NCBI GenBank assembly: GCA_034769895.1
Contig: CM068371.1
Span: forward strand, 404,595,969-404,659,968
Direction: 5' to 3'
DNA length: 64,000 bases
From: Magicicada septendecula
Lineage: Eukaryota > Arthropoda > Insecta > Hemiptera > Cicadidae
Under the pieces are notes generated by a model that was not told the DNA's origin, made no database searches, and saw nothing but the letters and a program-made list of their open reading frames with translations. The position numbers and the translations under genes are program-made. This document shows positions 1-11,449 of this stretch, piece after piece (within the stretch, counting starts at the first letter, position 1; every line of letters begins with the position of its first letter).

Positions 1-159
1 TATTTAAATAATTACATTTTTCTATAAGGCGTAGGAACGGCGTGAAGTCTAATTTTTGCTTCCTGTAAACCAAGAAATGGCCAGATGTGATCGTATGTAT
101 GTACACGCGCTATACATTAGTTTCAATCGTAGCGAGAAGTAGAATATTCTTATTTTTTA

Positions 160-1160
160 TCTTTTAATTTTAACCTGACGCACGTTTCACATAATGTATC
201 TGTATCATCAGAGGTTTCTAATGAATTGATGAATAATGGATTTTGTTTCGATTTCAACATACAATAACGCATAATCGATTTATTTCTATATAAATTTTCG
301 ATTGTTCTAATGTTTGTTGACTTAATCAGCTGTTTTGACGGTTACACTGAAAATATTTAATGTCATCGTGTTTGTAAATACGAAGACTTTCCCACAAATA
401 TTTATTTATTTTTTTACCTTTACATATGTTTTTAATTAATTACACATGTTTTTAGTGTCTGGAAATTGACATTTATTATTTAGACAATGCGTGGCTAACT
501 AAATTAGATGTGTAATTACTTGTTTTAAAAACGCACTGCAATGCTGAAGGAATCTATTGAATTGTTTTTGCTTCGTCTGGCGTACGTAAAATTTATTGCA
601 GTTTGCAGATTCTATTTTGTACATTCCATTTTTATTGTGAACGTTGGATTTAATTTAAGGTTTTATTTTATTGAAAACTATATTATCTGTATTAGAATAT
701 GTTTTTAAATTTGTATCTTTAAATATTTTACGTAGCTTTTGCATTATATTTCCATAACAAGTAAGGGTTGTATATTTTATATTATCAATAACAGGTGGAT
801 TTTTACATGTACTTTTATTAGGTATTTGTTTAGTGAGTTTATGTTTTATTTTACTTCTAATTTGTTAATAGTTTTTATTTTGTACCCATTTTCTATAGCA
901 GTCTCTTTGATAATATTTCTTTCTTTGTCATTTAATAGGCTCCTAATCATTCGGTATATCATGGATTTAAATACTGCCATTTTATTTTGAGATGGATGGT
1001 TAGACTTATTTGGTATTATTAAATTATTTTGAGAAGGTTTCCTCCTATATATATATAAAGAATATAATTTATTATTAGATTCTTCTGGTAATGTGAATTT
1101 TAGTTTGTTATGTGAGGTAATACGCAAGTACAAAATTTCACGCGGCATTAGACAATTCCG
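160..1160 (-). mobile_element. Penelope-like element, 3' part (RT end plus GIY-YIG remnant)
   Basis: Read on the minus strand, 846-1148 carries the C-terminal reverse-transcriptase region typical of Penelope-like elements: an IYRRKP motif, then SNHP, QNKMAVF and MIYRM. About 600-840 continues with the thumb-side segment (CYGNIMQKLRKIFKDT). About 420-600 keeps a degenerate GIY-YIG-like start (NGMYKIES, CNKFYVRQT). A 3' region with a GCTGTTTTGACGG stretch near 330 resembles the 3' ends of the Penelope copies at 37.5 and 62.8 kb. The element is old and broken, and its 5' part is absent. Family assignment rests on motif order and is fairly secure; the exact ends are not. Confidence 0.75.
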
Positions 1161-1499
1161 AAGAAGTCAGTTTAGTCGACAATTTAAATCGCTAATCGGC
1201 TCTTACAGGATTTTCTAATCTACGGGTGTGGATAGGATATTTGTTTAGGATGGAGACACTGAAAGGCCTCATCCGGTACCAAGAGACTACGGGTTGTGCA
1301 AACAGTTTTAACAACCCAAATTTTCAAAGTTTGCTGTCTTGAAATGACTCCTCGCGTCGGGTGCGAATGTTTCAGCCATACTGTCGGTTCTATTAGGGAT
1401 AGGCTTGCTGTCAGTTCCGCCCGGAAAGGTCCCACTAGCGCCTTTTGGACCTTTCAGCAGTCCTTACGTTGGTAATTCATTATTTGCCTTTAAATTGTA

Positions 1500-1765
1500 G
1501 GCGGTGGCATTCGTGCATCACATCTTGAAACTCCTATATGTCATTAATCCACCTGTCATATACATATGTTATACTTCACCACTCAGTTCTTGACGTATTC
1601 TACGCGTTAATGCACAGCCTGTGACTGTTCTCAAAAGTTTCATCTCAGTGGCTGCAGTAAGTTTTCCTGCTTCTTAGTAATACAACAAGTTTCCGAACCA
1701 TGTACCAAATCCATTGTTTTGTAAAGTTCGATTTTTGTGACCCTTCTCGCTTTGTTCCTTAACGT
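1500..1765 (-). mobile_element. LINE fragment, C-terminal end of reverse transcriptase ORF
   Basis: On the minus strand the sequence reads as the tail of an RTE-type endonuclease/reverse-transcriptase ORF: KIELYKTMD, then HGSETCCITKKQE, and after a frame change EMKLLRTVTG and RRIRQELS. The same order (FYKMM..LPTLLYGS, EMRFLRHV, DIRQEL) is seen in the better copy at 33.0-33.7 kb. It is short, frameshifted and dead. The flanking 1200-1500 is moderately GC-rich but I could not assign it. Confidence 0.6.
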
Positions 1766-3780
1766 GTTGTCGGATATTTTTAGATCACAGCATGATGTTG
1801 CTGGAGAAGTTTAACAAAATAATTTGAGATTTGACATTTTTATCACGGTTGACAGCTCTCAGCATAGCGCCGTGTCAATCGTCTACGCTTTTATCAGCGG
1901 AAGGTAGCTCGGCATGACAAAAAAATTTTACTCGTGGGAAAGTTACTCATACAGTAAAAAAAAAAAACGAAAAAGCTGGATTCAAAAGTCTATTAAGAAA
2001 CAACTATAGTCCTTCTGGAATTAAATACATAGACCTACTAAGATTTCAACAACGTGGGTAATGATTCTGTCAAACATTTTTAGTAATTCGTCTATTCGTT
2101 TTTTCTTCACATTCCATTTTTACTTTACGCATAATACAGCAACAATAGCCAGTGACAATCGCATAATACATTGTTGTTTAAAACTGTGTATTATGTAGGC
2201 TTACAAGTACGATTACCATTACATGAAAGAGATGAACTTTTTTTTATGGAATGCACGTGACTACATAAGTGTGGAGACCCAAACCAAAACCATTTTGTGA
2301 GTTTTACGATTGTCAGGAGAATTAATCTTCATCACTTGAATTATTAAAAAAAAAATTTTTTTTATAAGATTAATTCATTATTTTGTAAATTCTAATAGGG
2401 ATTGAATAAACAATCGATAGGTCCATTTAGTTTGGCCGGGCGGAGAAACGGACGAGACGCCATATTTCTGGATGGCGACTAGACTGTGTGTGCATTATCG
2501 GCCGCGCGTTCAACACCAACTATTTACTTACTATACGTCAATACCAAGCGTGTAAACACAGACAGTTCATAAGACGAGAGGAGGTTCATAAATATTCCAG
2601 TGGTGAAGGGGAGAGGACAAACAGGTTGACGCGCGTCCAGCGCTTTAACGTATTGAAGCTTCTCTTACTCACCTGTAGTGCTAATAGTCAGAACAATATG
2701 AAATGAAGTGCAGAGAAATATATTTATTTCCATTATTCACAAATCCTATATACATTGTTTTACCATTCGTTGACTGTCTTATTTAAAGGTCTCATAAATG
2801 ACCACTTACGCACAAAGCAATAAGTATTTTGAATAATTAATTCATTACATCCGAAAAGGGAAGTTATTTTCTTACGTGGTTCTTTTGCACACTGAACAAC
2901 ACCGGGAAACTAATAAAACGGGCAAAATAATAAATACGGAAAAGCAGTTTCGAATAAAATACGAAAATAAGCAAAAATCAGCTGGAAACTTGATATGTAG
3001 ATAAATTCAGTAAAACTGTTCATCATGGGCGCTCATGTTTCTTCAGAGTGACACAGTGAAATAAGCCTGCACAGTAAAAAAACGTGATTATAAAAGCGTG
3101 TTACAAATTACCGTACACCTGAATTAGACCAATCGCTGGTGATTGCTAGTTCATACCCAGTCTGTGTGTGACTCCTCGTTTACAAGATGAAAATAGGCTC
3201 ATCACAATACTTAATCATATGAAAAGAATACCCGACTTTATATGTTTTTGCATATCTTGCCGTGTGAGCTGTTCTCAACAACTGGAACCTATACGAGTCT
3301 CAAACCTGTTACCGGGTTTGGACGTGGATTCATATCGATTGCTCTCCGGGTGTAATTACCAGTTATATCTAAACTTCGCAAAGTGGCCCTGATCTATAAG
3401 TTTTTTTAAAGATTTCCTTAATGTTTTTGTATTACGTATTTTAATTTTTGATTATTTCTGTGTCATGCATAACAATGAAGCATTTTTAAAGGTAGCAATC
3501 AAATAAAATCTAACGGTTTATGATTTTGTTAATTATTTTCATTAACTGTAGTTTAACTTTTTTTTAAAATTAAAATTGGTTGTTTCTTCTAGGGACTCGT
3601 TTTCGTCCACATGCATGTTCCCATGTGGAATTGACTTCTTATAGCTTTGTAAAATCATTTATATTGTAATACCGTAAATAAAAAATTAAATATTGCATAG
3701 ATTACATAGGCTGTACATTATTATGACCCCTTAGGAAACGACAGTTTAAGTTAATAATTTGATACGCGTTATGTGTGCAG
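1766..3780. other. Non-coding stretch upstream of the host exon; intron or intergenic
   Basis: AT-rich sequence with homopolymer runs and no recognisable domain on either strand. Around 2435-2650 it is more GC-rich (CGGGCGGAGAAACGGACGAG and following), which could mark an old CpG-rich promoter or a repeat, but I found no exon there that joins the 3781 exon. The last bases before 3781 form a good polypyrimidine/CAG acceptor. Confidence 0.4.
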
Positions 3781-4115
3781 GACGAAGGAGAGCAAGAGTT
3801 CATCGATGGAGAAGTTCTCGTAGAGACCGAGCCGGTGAGTTACGAACTGACCAGCCTGAAGTTCAACCACTGGCGGAAGAAGGTGAACCGTGAAGAGTTG
3901 AAGCTCGGTGAAACCGTTCTGAAGAACGACGCCTTTTCGGAAGCCGTTAAAGTGGACACGGTCATAGCGTACGAGGCCGAGTACCATGTATACTGGGGTC
4001 AAGGAAAGGCGCTGCTTAAAGGCTTGCCCACTCTGGTCAGACTCCCGAACAGTACGATTCGAGAAGACATTAAATGGGGAATCCCGGAAGTTGAGGACCG
4101 CAAAGAAGTAGCCAG
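3781..4115 (+). CDS. Host gene, penultimate coding exon: aerolysin/ETX-MTX2-like protein, resembles protein unzipped
   Basis: This internal exon begins after an acceptor (TGTGTGCAG, ending at 3780) and ends at a donor (GCCAG|GTAATT at 4115/4116). Its reading frame runs through about 111 codons and leaves two bases (AG) that the next exon completes as Arg, so the junction is phase 2. The protein is rich in alternating polar and hydrophobic residues typical of beta-strands (ELTSLKFNHWRKKV, VDTVIAYEAEYHVYWG) and holds one N-glycosylation site (NST). That alternation, followed by the VEAFLEPGTGVNVTLYG turn in the next exon, resembles the ETX/MTX2-aerolysin fold found in many non-toxic animal proteins and in the insect cell-surface protein unzipped. 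The coding call is strong; the name is an inference. The N-terminal exons were not found and should lie further upstream. Confidence 0.8.
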
Positions 4116-5453
4116 GTAATTGTTTGTGTATACTTCTTCTGTTTATTTCTAAACACAATAATCTAGTCCGTAACATTAAGGCCACTGTTTAATGAAATTT
4201 TGCCGTAAACGAGAACTTCCTACTTAGTCTTATTTCGTCTGGCAATAAACCTTCAAATAAAACTTAAGATTCAGGCTTTACTGCTGTATGGGCTAAATAC
4301 CACAACTATTCTTGCTATGTTGGAGTACTGGGTTTTGTAGTTGCAGCTCGACCCGCCATAAAGCCATCCTCGCGGTAACTTCTGCCCATAGTCCAAGAGT
4401 TGACCTTCGAAAACTGTCTCCTTTCCTCCCCTCCTCTGACTGTTACCTCCTAGTACGCTGTGCACGCTGCTTGTCGTTGATACCTTGGTCACCGGCACGG
4501 AGGCTCTGCCTCGCGGAGAGCGACCGATGCCTCACGGCGTCTGCTTACTGAGCTTGAGACAGGCAATACCTGTTGCCTGAATCGGTTTCCAGAAGTACAA
4601 GTTTTCTTTCTACCCCACCATCTAGCGAATGATGGTGGTGGTGGTTCCTATTCCTGTAGGCTACCCGTCCATTGTACCAGCACCAAGTTATCTTCTGGCA
4701 GCCATTGAGCTCGACCCTGATGCTGCAATCCTGCTACGGGTGATAACACACCCCGCTCTAACAAAGCTACAAGCTATAAGTAGCTGCAGCTCTCGTAACT
4801 TTCAATGAACTTCACATTAAAACTGTAAACCGCATTAACAAAATGTGGTAGTTCGTTTTCCGAAAGCTGAAATACGTTTTTTAGAAGATTGGTGTATAGT
4901 TAAAAAAGTTGAGCCATGCATTCTCCGAGTTACTACAGCACTGTTGGTGTACTCAGTTCTTCATAATAGTACATTATGTAGTTCATAATTACGGGCACAT
5001 GTCTATAACCGACTTGGGTTTTAACATGTCAGCCCTCTCCGCTCGGAAAAAGGAAGACAAAAATTAAAAACTATAGTCCTGGTGGTGCTTATCTTTATTA
5101 AATTTACTACGAGTTTTATGTAGTGTATAATTACTTTCATGTTGAATCATAAATTTATAAGCGCCACTGTTTTTGACACTTCACCGGGCCACCTATCAAG
5201 ATAAAAATTTGAAATCCATTATGCTTATTCAAGAACATAAAAGCACATGCAGTTTAAAACACAACTAAAATCTTCAGAAAAAATATTGACCCTGAAGTCA
5301 TGATACGATAATTTTATCACGAGTAAATGGGACTGAAGTGAAAGTAGTGGCCGTGCCCTTTGGGTCCTTTCCCTGTACTACAGAAAAATGTTAAATGTAA
5401 TTTTTATACAATGATATAATTTCTGAAGGTATATCTGTCTGTGTTTGGTGCAG
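4116..5453 (+). other. Intron of the host gene
   Basis: The intron has GT..AG ends (GTAATT at 4116; TTTGGTGCAG ending at 5453) and about 1.34 kb length. Its 4320-4790 part is clearly more GC-rich than the rest and contains a GATGGTGGTGGTGG run near 4630, so it may be a repeat insertion that I cannot name. The remaining intron is AT-rich and featureless. Confidence 0.75.
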
Positions 5454-5919
5454 GGTGGAGGCGTTCTTGGAACCGGGAACAGGTGTAAACGTGACACTGT
5501 ACGGCAACAATACGGACAGCGAAGTGCCGTACACGGGCAAACTGGTTGCCGTGTACGACGACGGTTTAACCCGGGCGAGAAGCATCCACGGCAGCCGACG
5601 CGAAGTGGCGATGCGCGACATCACTCCCGTATACGGCGCCGTCTACTGGCTGCACAACAACACCCTCGTACCTACTACGACGACCACTACGACCACCACT
5701 ACTACTACTACGACCACCTCTACCACGTCAACGACCACATCGACTACGCAACAGCCGACGAAGCCGGAGTACCCGTCGAATTCTATCCAAAACGATCAAG
5801 GCGGAGCAGAGTCGCTGAAGAACAAGGAGCCTCCTAAAGACAAGAAATCCGGAAGCGATTCCCTGCACGCAGTCGTGTTTCTCACTTTAACCTCCGTTGT
5901 CATCTGCAGAATAACATAG
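5454..5919 (+). CDS. Host gene, last coding exon: end of aerolysin-like region, Thr-rich stalk, GPI-anchor signal
   Basis: Acceptor CAG ends at 5453; the first base completes the split Arg codon and the frame continues VEAFLEPGTGVNVTLYGNN to a TAG at 5917-5919, about 154 codons. In order there are a beta-rich segment with an EVPYTGKLVAVYDDG hairpin, two N-glycosylation sites (NNT twice), a stalk of about 25 Thr/Ser residues (roughly residues 79-103), a polar linker (PTKPEYPSN, KEPPKDKKSG), and a terminal hydrophobic run (LHAVVFLTLTSVVI) after small residues SGSDS. This layout is that of an extracellular protein held by a GPI anchor. Drosophila unzipped is a cell-surface adhesion protein of neural tissue, and the same role is possible here, though not shown. 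The hydrophobic tail could instead be a short membrane anchor, but it lacks a cytoplasmic extension. Confidence 0.85.
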
Positions 5920-8480
5920 ACAATTTTGCGTATATAAATAATTGTATTGTTTCTCCATAGCTTTAGGATGTGAGTGAATGAGATCTGTACGGATGTTCCA
6001 GACTATTACCATATACTCTACTGAATGTTGTTGTTATTGTTATTATAACCTTGTAGAGATATACACTGAAATAATAACATACATAGGCCGCCTGTTTAGT
6101 TAGTTTAAAAGAGAAACCTTTATCTTGAATCCGCTGCTGTAAATGTAAAGAAAACAAATACTACATATAAATATGCGTTTCTCTATAAAAGATCTCAAGC
6201 TGAATTAAATAATAAAGTATCTCTATACTACAGTATTATTTATGTAAATAGTAGCTATGCTGTTGTATAGATAAACAAATGAATATAATAATTTACAGTG
6301 TATGTACTCTGTAATAAGACGAAGAGTGTTCGATATTAGATGGAAGCGACAACAGAGTTAGACAATCAGTTGTTCCGTGTTTGTTTACGTTTTCACTCAT
6401 CACTTAGCCTTTCTATCGTGAGTTTACAGGGAAACAAGTGGGTATGCATCACGCGAATACCCAAGTTATTACTCTTATTGACGGTAAATATATTTAATAC
6501 GATTGTGAACAGTAACATTTATTAAGGAATGTTTCACGTGCACATATACGTTGTTAGCGGTAACGACAAGTCACAGTATAACGAGTTATGATCGCGTGTA
6601 CTTCAATATTTCGTTGTATGACAAACGCTTAGTTTAAAAATTTTATCAGACCTAACGTTGAAGAAAGTAAATTTTCATACTTTCAGATAGTTTAATCATC
6701 GACGTTGTTAATGCGATTTGACGTTTTAAGAATTTAACAGAATTATAGATGTAGCTTATGTAATACAAAATCTAGAATTATTTCGAAAAATAGACACAAT
6801 AAAATGATAAATCGTCACTAAGCGGGAAATTAACACACACACAAAATTCATTCACACTTTCGTTGCGTGTAAAAATTTTACATTTTTAATCAGTGTGAGT
6901 TTTACCGCTACGGATAATTCATGTTAAAGAGTCTTCAGAGGGTATAGCAACTTAAATTTGGTAAAAACGGGTGAAGAGTTAAAATGTCACCGATCAAAAA
7001 TAAACACCGGTACTAATGATAAACTATGTAACGCAACAGCTTCTAAAAAGAAGTTATATTTAATTTTCCAAATTAAGGAATAAATTTAAATTACGTTTTC
7101 AAATCTTTCGTGATTATATTCCCATCGTAAATATTCAGATTATAAAATATAAATATACTGACATCTGTAAGCGACAGTCTAAGGTGACAAACATTCAAGA
7201 ACAACAAAAAACGATTTGTATTTTCGGACCGAAGGGATGAAGCCAATATAGCAACTCCTTATTAAATTGAAGTGTTAAACGTAGCCAACGTTTGCCATCC
7301 ATTTGTACCCCCCCCCCCTACTTCCACTAAGAATGTATGAGAGAGCGTGCAAGGAAACGTGCGTTGTAAATATATATAAGTACTATATATAGACAGAACC
7401 AGTAATAACACTCCTGAACGTTGTCTACCCCATTCCAGAGACGTTTAGGTGGCAGAAAATTATACTGTATGTACAAAACTGATATTAATTCTTTGTAAAC
7501 ACTATACTGTCTCGCAAAAAATTAATGAACAAAACTTTAGTTTTATATATGTATATTAATTTAAAATGTTTAGAATCTAATATTTTTAGATTTAGTCTTG
7601 CCTACTATAGTGTAAGTGGATATGTGTATATAGAAATAAAGTATATATATATATTGTGATGTATGTAAATATTTTAGGGGTTGCGTAAGGCTGTATTTTT
7701 TAAGTTCTTTTTTTTTAGTACGTAAGGAACACAATGAATTTAGTACACTGGTTTTGAAATACGTTACGTCTTAGACGAAAACAGAAACTGTTGATAATTT
7801 TTGATAAAGTCAGTGATAAGAAAAATTTATTAAGTCCAATAAAAGTCCAGGAGTCGAAATTTTTTTGTATGAAAATGATCTACGTAAAATTTGTGGTAAC
7901 GACCTATTTTTAAAGAAAAATTTTGTAAATTTTTTTGGAGCCGCTTTTAACTTGTAACGATCACAGTCAGTGTTTCCCTTTTTTACCAGAGCAAAGATTT
8001 ATTTTTGTGATTATTTTTGTGTAGTACACAAAAAGCATGAACTCTGTGCTTTGTAGTATAATGTAAAGTATGTACAGTAAAAAGTTTGTGATGTAATTTT
8101 TGGGAAGAGATGTTTTATTTTTGTACTAATGTGTATTATAATAATAACGATGATGCATAACGAGGATAAGACAAGGACGATTGATGGGTAGTGAGCAGAT
8201 AAACCGAGATTCATTCCTTGTAGCAAACCGTAGACAACCTGTGTATAAATTAATTATTTAAGTAGTTATTTATATTATTAGCGACCATTTTTCTGTTTAA
8301 AATTTACCCTTTCTTTAGCACTACAGTAGTTTTGACCGTTAATTAGTTTTTTCGTAGAGAAATTATTTTTGGAATTCTTGGCAAGTGCACAAATTGTAAC
8401 ACAAAATAAACTATTATAGTGTTATGTATGTAATAACGTGTATTAAAAATGTGTACAATAAATATTACAGCCAACTGAAG
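5920..8480 (+). other. Probable long 3' UTR with several poly(A) signals
   Basis: After the stop codon the sequence is very AT-rich with no coding signal for more than 2.5 kb. AATAAA occurs at 6211, 6798, 6999, 7635, 8405 and 8457. The one at 8457 is followed within 40 bases by a TG-rich tract (TTTTGTTGTTGATG), the arrangement of a real cleavage site. The 6211 signal would give a short UTR of about 300 bases. Long alternative 3' UTRs are common for neural surface proteins, so both may be used. This rests on sequence signals only. Confidence 0.4.
7308..7318. repeat. Homopolymer run, 11 C
   Basis: An uninterrupted run of 11 C in an AT-rich stretch; likely slippage-prone and of uncertain exact length in any assembly. 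Confidence 0.9.
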
Positions 8481-9835
8481 TTCTGGTTTTTGCATTTTGT
8501 TGTTGATGATTTATAGCAGGGTAAGAACGCTAGAACCAACTATCATGGCCCTCAAAAACGACATAAAGTCAGATTACTTTTTCATTATCGGTCGACCATA
8601 AACGAATAATTTTAATAAATACCAATATTGTTTTTACTTCCATGTTCCGTAAGGAAATGGAAGCATGGTGATCGCGAAAAAACTGAGTTCGAGATAAGGG
8701 CTGATTCTGATTGTACTATCCTCAAAACATGAAGAAAAGTCATTTTCCGAAAATAACTGCCGCAAATTCAAACAGAATCAAATAAGTTTTTGCACATGTG
8801 CCTGAGTTGTATGGACTCAACGCCTATTGATTTTAGTGAAGATCGGTTAAGGTGAAGGGGTAATTTACCTGCAACGTTTTATGTTTTAACAAGAGTAAAG
8901 TACTTAACTTTGATTGATAAAGTATCCTGAAAAGCTGAAAAGAAGGTCATAATAATCCACTGTAGAAAGGTAGACGAAATATTTATAAATGAAAATGATA
9001 GTTGAAGGGGGAGGGGATAACTTATATATGTGTACTAAGTTATCAGCAACAAAGAAGTAGTTTGTTGTTAAAATTCCTTCCAGTGATGTTTGGCCGTGGT
9101 CCAATGTTTTCTGCAAAACCAGACGTTTCGGCAGTGCCATCGACTGCCATCATCAGTGAAAATCGAGTGCGCTAACGTGAGGTGGTATACGTTAATGACC
9201 ACAGTACTGTGGTTAAGGCTGAAGAAAGAAGCAGTTTCTACGGAAATATTTCATTTCGAAAATAATTTTAAACAGGCCTATAAATCTTAGAGCATGGAAG
9301 TCATGTACGGCTCTCCATACCGGTATTTTAACTGCATTTCGGTAGTCTACACAGACGCAGTTAAAATATACGTGACAGACAAAAACAATACAAGATGATA
9401 TTCTTTACTGTGTAAATAAAATTCGGCTGTTACTGATGAAACATTACGCTTAGCAGAACCGAGACAGACTGTGCAGTCAACGTGACATTTATTTTATTGA
9501 AATATCGTCGCCTGGTCACGTTAACAAAAATTATTTTTAACGAGTGCCGTTGAGACGTCGTCGCGAGGTCACCGAATGTCAAGGTAGACCGAACGGAACA
9601 AAGAAAACTTTTAACAAAAGTAATTGTGTCAAACGTGTTAAGTAAAACACAACATTCTAAAACATCCGGTGACAGACGTACCAGGCTTACAGCCATAACA
9701 TTACGAAGCGTAACAGTATTGTGCAAACATAATAACAGACTGTGTCATTGGTTTTTTCAACGAATATATTTAACTACATTCCCTGATGTACTGACTTGGT
9801 GTGGACAAATGAAATATCGGTAACTTATTATTTTT
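8481..9835. other. Intergenic stretch, nothing recognised
   Basis: AT-rich DNA without domain-bearing frames. Around 9480-9535 a short inverted pair (AACGTGAC .. GTCACGTT) flanks about 40 bases, too little to name an element. No RNA gene or clear transposon end was seen. Confidence 0.35.
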
Positions 9836-10085
9836 ATTATTCCGGCTGTATAATGTTTACACATTTTCCGGAACCAAAGATTACAGAAGTGATTGAATTC
9901 TCATCTTCCACTGCTGCTTGTCTATACAAAGATCTTCTTCAATTTCTCGTTCCCTCAATATAGTCTGAATTTCTTCTATCCAGGTGATAGGTGGTCTTCC
10001 TCTTTTCCTTCTTCCTGGTGGGGTCCATTCCTTGGCAATCTTTCCTGTGCCATTCTTTTTGTGTATCCATACCATTGTAATTTTT
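9836..10085 (-). mobile_element. LINE 3' end fragment with RGRP..W tail motif
   Basis: The minus strand encodes EWTPPGRRKRGRPPITWIEE followed by an acidic and basic tail, the usual C-terminus of RTE-type endonuclease/reverse-transcriptase ORFs. Beyond the stop lies a short 3' UTR and an AAT-type repeat tail (TTATTCCGG with ATT repeats on the plus strand). A second copy of this 3' end sits at 36826-36945. It is 5'-truncated and long dead. Confidence 0.7.
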
Positions 10086-11280
10086 TTGTAATATCGGTAA
10101 CTTCATGTTGGAAATCATTGTGTGTATATAATCTTAATGCAAATAAGGTTTATACTGTTAAAAGAATATACATTTTTACGTCCTTTCATCAGATAAGGTT
10201 TAGTTTTGTGTACTGAACTGAAAGACGCTTCCACGAACAATATATATTAAACTGTTTGGGGGACTCCGTTCTATTGCTGACCACAGGGAACGGTATTGAC
10301 AGAGAGAACAGTCATGAACAATGATGCCTCATAATATTCTGAGTCTCGCGCGGAAGGAAGCTACTCTTGTTTCACCGTCGTGTGCAAGAATGTACAGAGA
10401 ACGTTCTCCAAGTTCGACACGTTTTCAGACTCAGAAAACGTACGCGGCATCGTATTTTCATGATTTTTTTCCCCACTTGATGTTGCCCAATCGGTCTCTT
10501 TATAAATGTTACATCACGAAGAGGCAAGAATTTGTTCGTTCCTACTGCTCCGGTGTAATTACACGAGTTAAGCAGTATATACACGTACATACAGGGCCAG
10601 CTCCAGCGCAGTTGAAATAAAACAAACAGTAAATATGATACGAACTCTTATACTTTAAATATAAATGTATTAAAATTAGATTTCTCTTAACTTGAAAAAT
10701 TATAATATTAATGACGTCAAGCTTAATGTGAACAGTGAAGCTGCTTTTGCACAATTAGCTCTGAAATATTGGGTTTAATGTCTGATAACTTCAATATTAA
10801 GTAACTCTCGACATCAAGTTTTTTTTTTAACTTTCCCCTTAAGTATGTGAGCAGGGAGACTGCGGTTTCACACAAATAAGTAGAGGAAAACACAAACACT
10901 TCAAAGCTCTTTTTCCGAGTTCAGGGTTCAGGATAGTCAGTCATTACATATAACCAGACGTCAGCTAGCTGTAATTGCGAAAACTATTTTTAATGAACTG
11001 TCAGATGAAAGTTCTGCCAATGAATCTTCTTTTCGCAGTGCAAGAGAGGTCTTGTCAGTTCGGCTGACAAACAGATCTGCTACTACACGACATAATTTAA
11101 AGACATTGTTAAAACCATTAGATTGAAATTATTTTTACAATTATAATTAGTTTGAACCCCACCAAAAAAATACTGGAATCTTCTACTAATTGTTTTAAGA
11201 TTCTAAAATTTATATTTATATTTTAGAGCATACAAAGTCGGAGAATATTACGGTATATCCTAGATTTTCTTAAAAGTGTC
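10086..11280. other. Intergenic stretch, nothing recognised
   Basis: No credible coding frame. Open frames near 10.32-10.62 kb on both strands show no family features and look like chance. The right end may belong to the non-autonomous hAT element whose terminus lies at 11281-11328. Confidence 0.35.
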
Positions 11281-11328
11281 TGGGGACGCCCTGAAACATT
11301 GTCGCGGACCCCACTTTGGGAACCACTG
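11281..11328 (-). mobile_element. hAT-type transposon terminus
   Basis: Read on the minus strand from 11328, the sequence starts CAGTGGTTCCCAAAGTGGGG and runs on with TCCGCG, the widespread terminal inverted repeat of hAT elements. The next eight bases outward, CGATAGAT, would be the target duplication. I found no matching second end, so the body (perhaps part of 10.9-11.28 kb) is undefined and no transposase frame is visible. Confidence 0.6.
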
Positions 11329-11449
11329 CGATAGATGTCTTAGAACAAAAATCATACGTAATACCTGTAACACTGACCGTTAACATATTCTCTGTAAGTT
11401 AAAACCTGTAGCACCCATTTTAGAAATAACGACTCGTTCGTCATAGCGG

